Assembly (NCBI GenBank): GCA_009663005.1
Contig: CM018891.1
Location: forward strand, 3,700,465-3,710,464
Source of the DNA: Actinidia chinensis
Lineage: Eukaryota > Streptophyta > Magnoliopsida > Ericales > Actinidiaceae
Reading direction: 5' to 3'
Length of the DNA: 10,000 nucleotides
In this document: one piece after another, positions 7,626 to 10,000 of the stretch
Numbering within the stretch: position 1 is the stretch's first letter
Layout: every line of letters starts with the position of its first letter
Notes under the pieces: generated by a model
Databases searched by the model: none
Told to the model about the DNA's origin: nothing
The model's input: the letters and a program-made list of their open reading frames with translations, nothing else
Program-made: the position numbers and the translations under genes

Positions 7626-8570
7626 AACTCAAATCGAAGACTGTGTAGAGCGGGTGAGGCAAGCAATGGTTTATACTACCTTGCACCTCATCATCCACCA
7701 TACTCGCAAACCATACATGACCCCTCCTATCGGCACCAACGATTAGGGCTCCACCCACATTACTAGTTTACCTCGTTTTTTGGCCACACACCCATTAATT
7801 CTCCTTGTGATGATATGTTTCGTGGCAAGCACAGAGCTTACCTTTTTCTTAATTCTCAATAAAAATTACGGTTCCTTTGCTCGTATATTGTTGACATTTG
7901 GGGTGGCTATCATACTTTTTCACACTTGTGGGCTCGTTATTTTCTAACAATCGTAGACGATTGCAACGCGGACTACTTGGCGATATATCTATGCGTTCCA
8001 ACATAGGAAGCTTTTTCCAAGATATCAATTTTCATCAAAATGGTCAAAACTCATTTTAATGCTAAAGTCAACTTTCGTTAGGACAATGCCAAAGATTTTT
8101 TATCTCGTCCGGTTCTTTTTTCTTTTAAAAAATTATTTAATGATAATGGGGTTTACAAGATATTACAGGTGTTGATACCCCTAACAAAATGGTTTGTAGC
8201 CCGAACCAAATATCGTCACATTATTAAATGTAGGCCGATGATTACGTTTTCAAGCCACCTTCACTAATCAAGTTTTGGGGCAGATGTTTCTTCACAGCCG
8301 TAATATCATTAAATTGACACCCTCAAAAAATTTAAAAAATTTCTCATTATGAACGCCTTTTTCGCAAAAACTCCCAACTACCAAATTCTACGTGTTTTTG
8401 GGCTTATATGCTATGCACAAACACATCTCGTGTCGGTGTGATAAATTCAACCTCACGGTTGTCCATTGTGTATTTTTATATACCCTCCCCGCCAACAGTG
8501 GATACGGGTGTTTTTAATCTCGACACGAACATATTTTTATAATCTGGGGATTATGTTACTTTTAAGAATC
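7626..8570 (+). pseudogene. pol: Integrase remnant, copy 2
   Basis: A pre-integrase segment is at about 7620-7680. The HHCC zinc-binding region shows HQRLG at about 7733-7748 and a Cys with FRGKH near 7806-7832. The catalytic core has its first Asp in VDIWG (GAC at 7893-7895), the second in DNAKDF (GAC at 8082-8084) and the Glu as GAA at 8203-8205, giving D-D-E spacing of 63 and about 40 codons, close to the family's after allowing for indels. The codon just before the second Asp is TAG, a Ser codon in copy 1. A T-rich insertion of about a dozen bases lies near 8117-8128. The C-terminal core (about 8270-8410) and SH3-like part (about 8440-8570) follow. Confidence 0.85.
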
Positions 8571-8933
8571 ACTACCCAATACCCCTAATCTACCCAACCA
8601 CGCCCGAAGAATCTCCCTCCTGATCCACCCAACCCCACCCTCCTTCCACCGAATCAACTAATTCCGAGTACTCCTCATGGACAACCCCCTCCAATCATCC
8701 CCAACTCCTTAAAACCATCCGTCCTCGACCATCACCTCTTGAGCCATCCCGTAACAATCGTCCCTGGAACTCCTTCGGGACTACATTCTGCCCTACCCTT
8801 CCTCCGGCCACACGGCCTCCACCCCCGCTTTTCTCTAAGTTTTCAGGTTACGGTCCATCCGCTTAGTCATTTCCTTTTATAATCACACTTTTCACCGCTA
8901 TCTTGCTTTTTTATCGCTTTTATCCACTTCTTC
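8571..8933 (+). pseudogene. pol: Integrase to reverse-transcriptase linker, copy 2
   Basis: C-rich, Pro/Ser/Thr-coding sequence equivalent to 3601-4063 of copy 1 but about 100 bases shorter. No domain is recognisable and no frame is open for long. Nothing else is visible here. Confidence 0.6.
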
Positions 8934-9780
8934 ATGACCCTACTTCATATAAGTCAAGCAATCAAACACGCTCATAGTGTGATGCCATTTCTAAGGAAAT
9001 CAATGCACTTGAGCCAATAAAACTTAGATTCTTACTTCTCTTCCCACTGAAAAAAAAAAATCCGATCAGGGTAAATGGATTTTTAAGACAAAAAATTAAA
9101 AGTTAGAGGATCCGTAGAAAGGTACAAAGCTCGCAGGTGGCCAAAGGTTATACTCAAAGTAAGGGTTTTAGGACTTTCATGACACTTTTGCGCCGTAGCC
9201 AAGCTGGTAACTAGCCGTTGTGTTCTGGCTATTGTGGCCCGCCGCCGCAACTGGACAATTTACACCAATAGACGTTAAACAATGCCTTCTTACACGGTGA
9301 TCGCGACGAGGATGTTTATATGTTCCCTTCTCGGGATATGGCCGCCCCCCAGGGGAAACGCGTGTTGCCACTTGCAAAATCACTTTATGGGCCAAACAAG
9401 CATCTCATAATTGTACTTCTAAACTTCTACCGTTCTAATCCGCTGGTTTTCAACAATTCACAAGATGATCACTCTTTCTTACTCGGCAAACTGGACCTAC
9501 AATATTGGGTGTTCTTTTGTTTATGTTGATGATTTGCTTCTACAGGCAATGATTTGGGCTCTATCTGTTGCTTACAGGATTTCCTATCAAGTAAATTTCA
9601 CGTAAAAGATCTTGGGAGGAAGCTCAAATATTTTGGGCACATAGAAGTGGCTCGATTCTACGGAGGGCAGTTTATTAATCAACGCAAAAAATACAATTCT
9701 TGACATCCTTACTGATGCCAGGGCAATAAGTTTTGTCGACCGCCTCTTTCACCAATGGAGCAAACATCTAAAGTTGTCTG
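8934..9780 (+). pseudogene. pol: Reverse transcriptase remnant, copy 2
   Basis: The same domain order as copy 1 is readable: a start at DPTS-type sequence (8935 on), the ALEANKT-type segment near 9002-9025, an ARxVAKGY-type segment near 9128-9155, FAPVAKLVT-type near 9188-9212, LHGD with the catalytic Asp codon GAT at 9299-9301, LYGxKQAS-type at about 9382-9408, and YVDD at 9522-9533 with both Asp codons intact. The residue after the LHGD Asp is Arg (CGC) where copy 1 has Leu (CTC). FxVKDLG-type sequence follows at about 9596-9618. Catalytic codons survive, but frames are interrupted repeatedly. Confidence 0.88.
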
Positions 9781-10000
9781 CGGATTATGGTGATCCCCCT
9801 GCGACCATAAGTCTATATCGCCGGCTTAGTGGTCGCCTAATATTACCTAACATTATCGCCGGACATAACATTTGCCGTCAAGTTGCTCAGTCAATTCATT
9901 GCATACCTCTCGAGTACCCTCACTTGGATGGCGCCACTCGAATGTCTTCGCTTACCTTAAGGGCCCATCTCACATGGTTTACATTTCTTCTAATACGGAC
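9781..10000 (+). pseudogene. pol: Connection to RNase H region, copy 2, cut by window edge
   Basis: This stretch matches 4973-5207 of copy 1 and leads into RNase H. The window ends just before the first catalytic Asp of RNase H, so the truncation belongs to the window, not the element. Confidence 0.8.

Larger units (their letters stand above)
5785..10000 (+). mobile_element. Ty1/copia LTR retrotransposon, copy 2 (cut by the window end)
   Basis: This second copy of the same element lies in the same orientation and begins with the shared LTR 2. Domain order is the same as in copy 1. Position 10000 corresponds to 5207 in copy 1, so roughly 0.6 kb of internal region plus a 3' LTR is expected beyond the window. 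Over the shared span copy 2 is about 365 bases shorter (4216 against 4581), spread over many small gaps rather than one deletion. All frames are broken. Confidence 0.9.

Noticed and set aside
627..10000. An undescribed system built from many small open frames
   Set aside because: Every readable motif belongs to known copia gag-pol domains in canonical order. The small frames are fragments produced by indels.

Overview
The window is nuclear DNA of a flowering plant, probably a eudicot. It holds the 5' end of a family-1 UDP-glycosyltransferase (UGT) gene cut by a long terminal repeat (LTR) retrotransposon of the Ty1/copia type. The plant call rests on the UGT N-terminus and on a copia element primed by plant initiator tRNA-Met. 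No prokaryotic genes, tRNA, rRNA or CRISPR array are visible.

Layout. 1-311 is an upstream/leader region with short inverted repeats, CGCG boxes, W-box motifs and a duplicated 20-bp segment. 312-626 is about 105 codons of UGT coding sequence with one frameshift near 483-492; it ends where the retroelement begins. 627-837 is LTR 1 and 838-5784 is the internal region of copy 1, in the order primer-binding site, gag, protease, integrase, proline-rich linker, reverse transcriptase, RNase H, polypurine tract. 5785-5997 is LTR 2. 5998-10000 is a second internal region in the same order and orientation, cut by the window edge in the RNase H/connection region. LTR 2 is both the 3' LTR of copy 1 and the 5' LTR of copy 2, giving LTR-internal-LTR-internal and presumably a third LTR beyond the window.

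No coding region of either copy is open. Frame changes every few tens of bases and all domains were identified by reading across three frames. The copies differ mostly by one- and two-base indels, while the UGT flank is almost clean. This suggests either heavy decay or, more likely, unpolished long-read sequence inside a repeat. Lesions should not be read as biology until the raw data are checked.

I found no previously undescribed system. The points worth a second look are the tandem element sharing an LTR, the UGT disruption, the non-canonical TA...CA LTR ends, the indel-dominated divergence, and the motif cluster upstream of the UGT.
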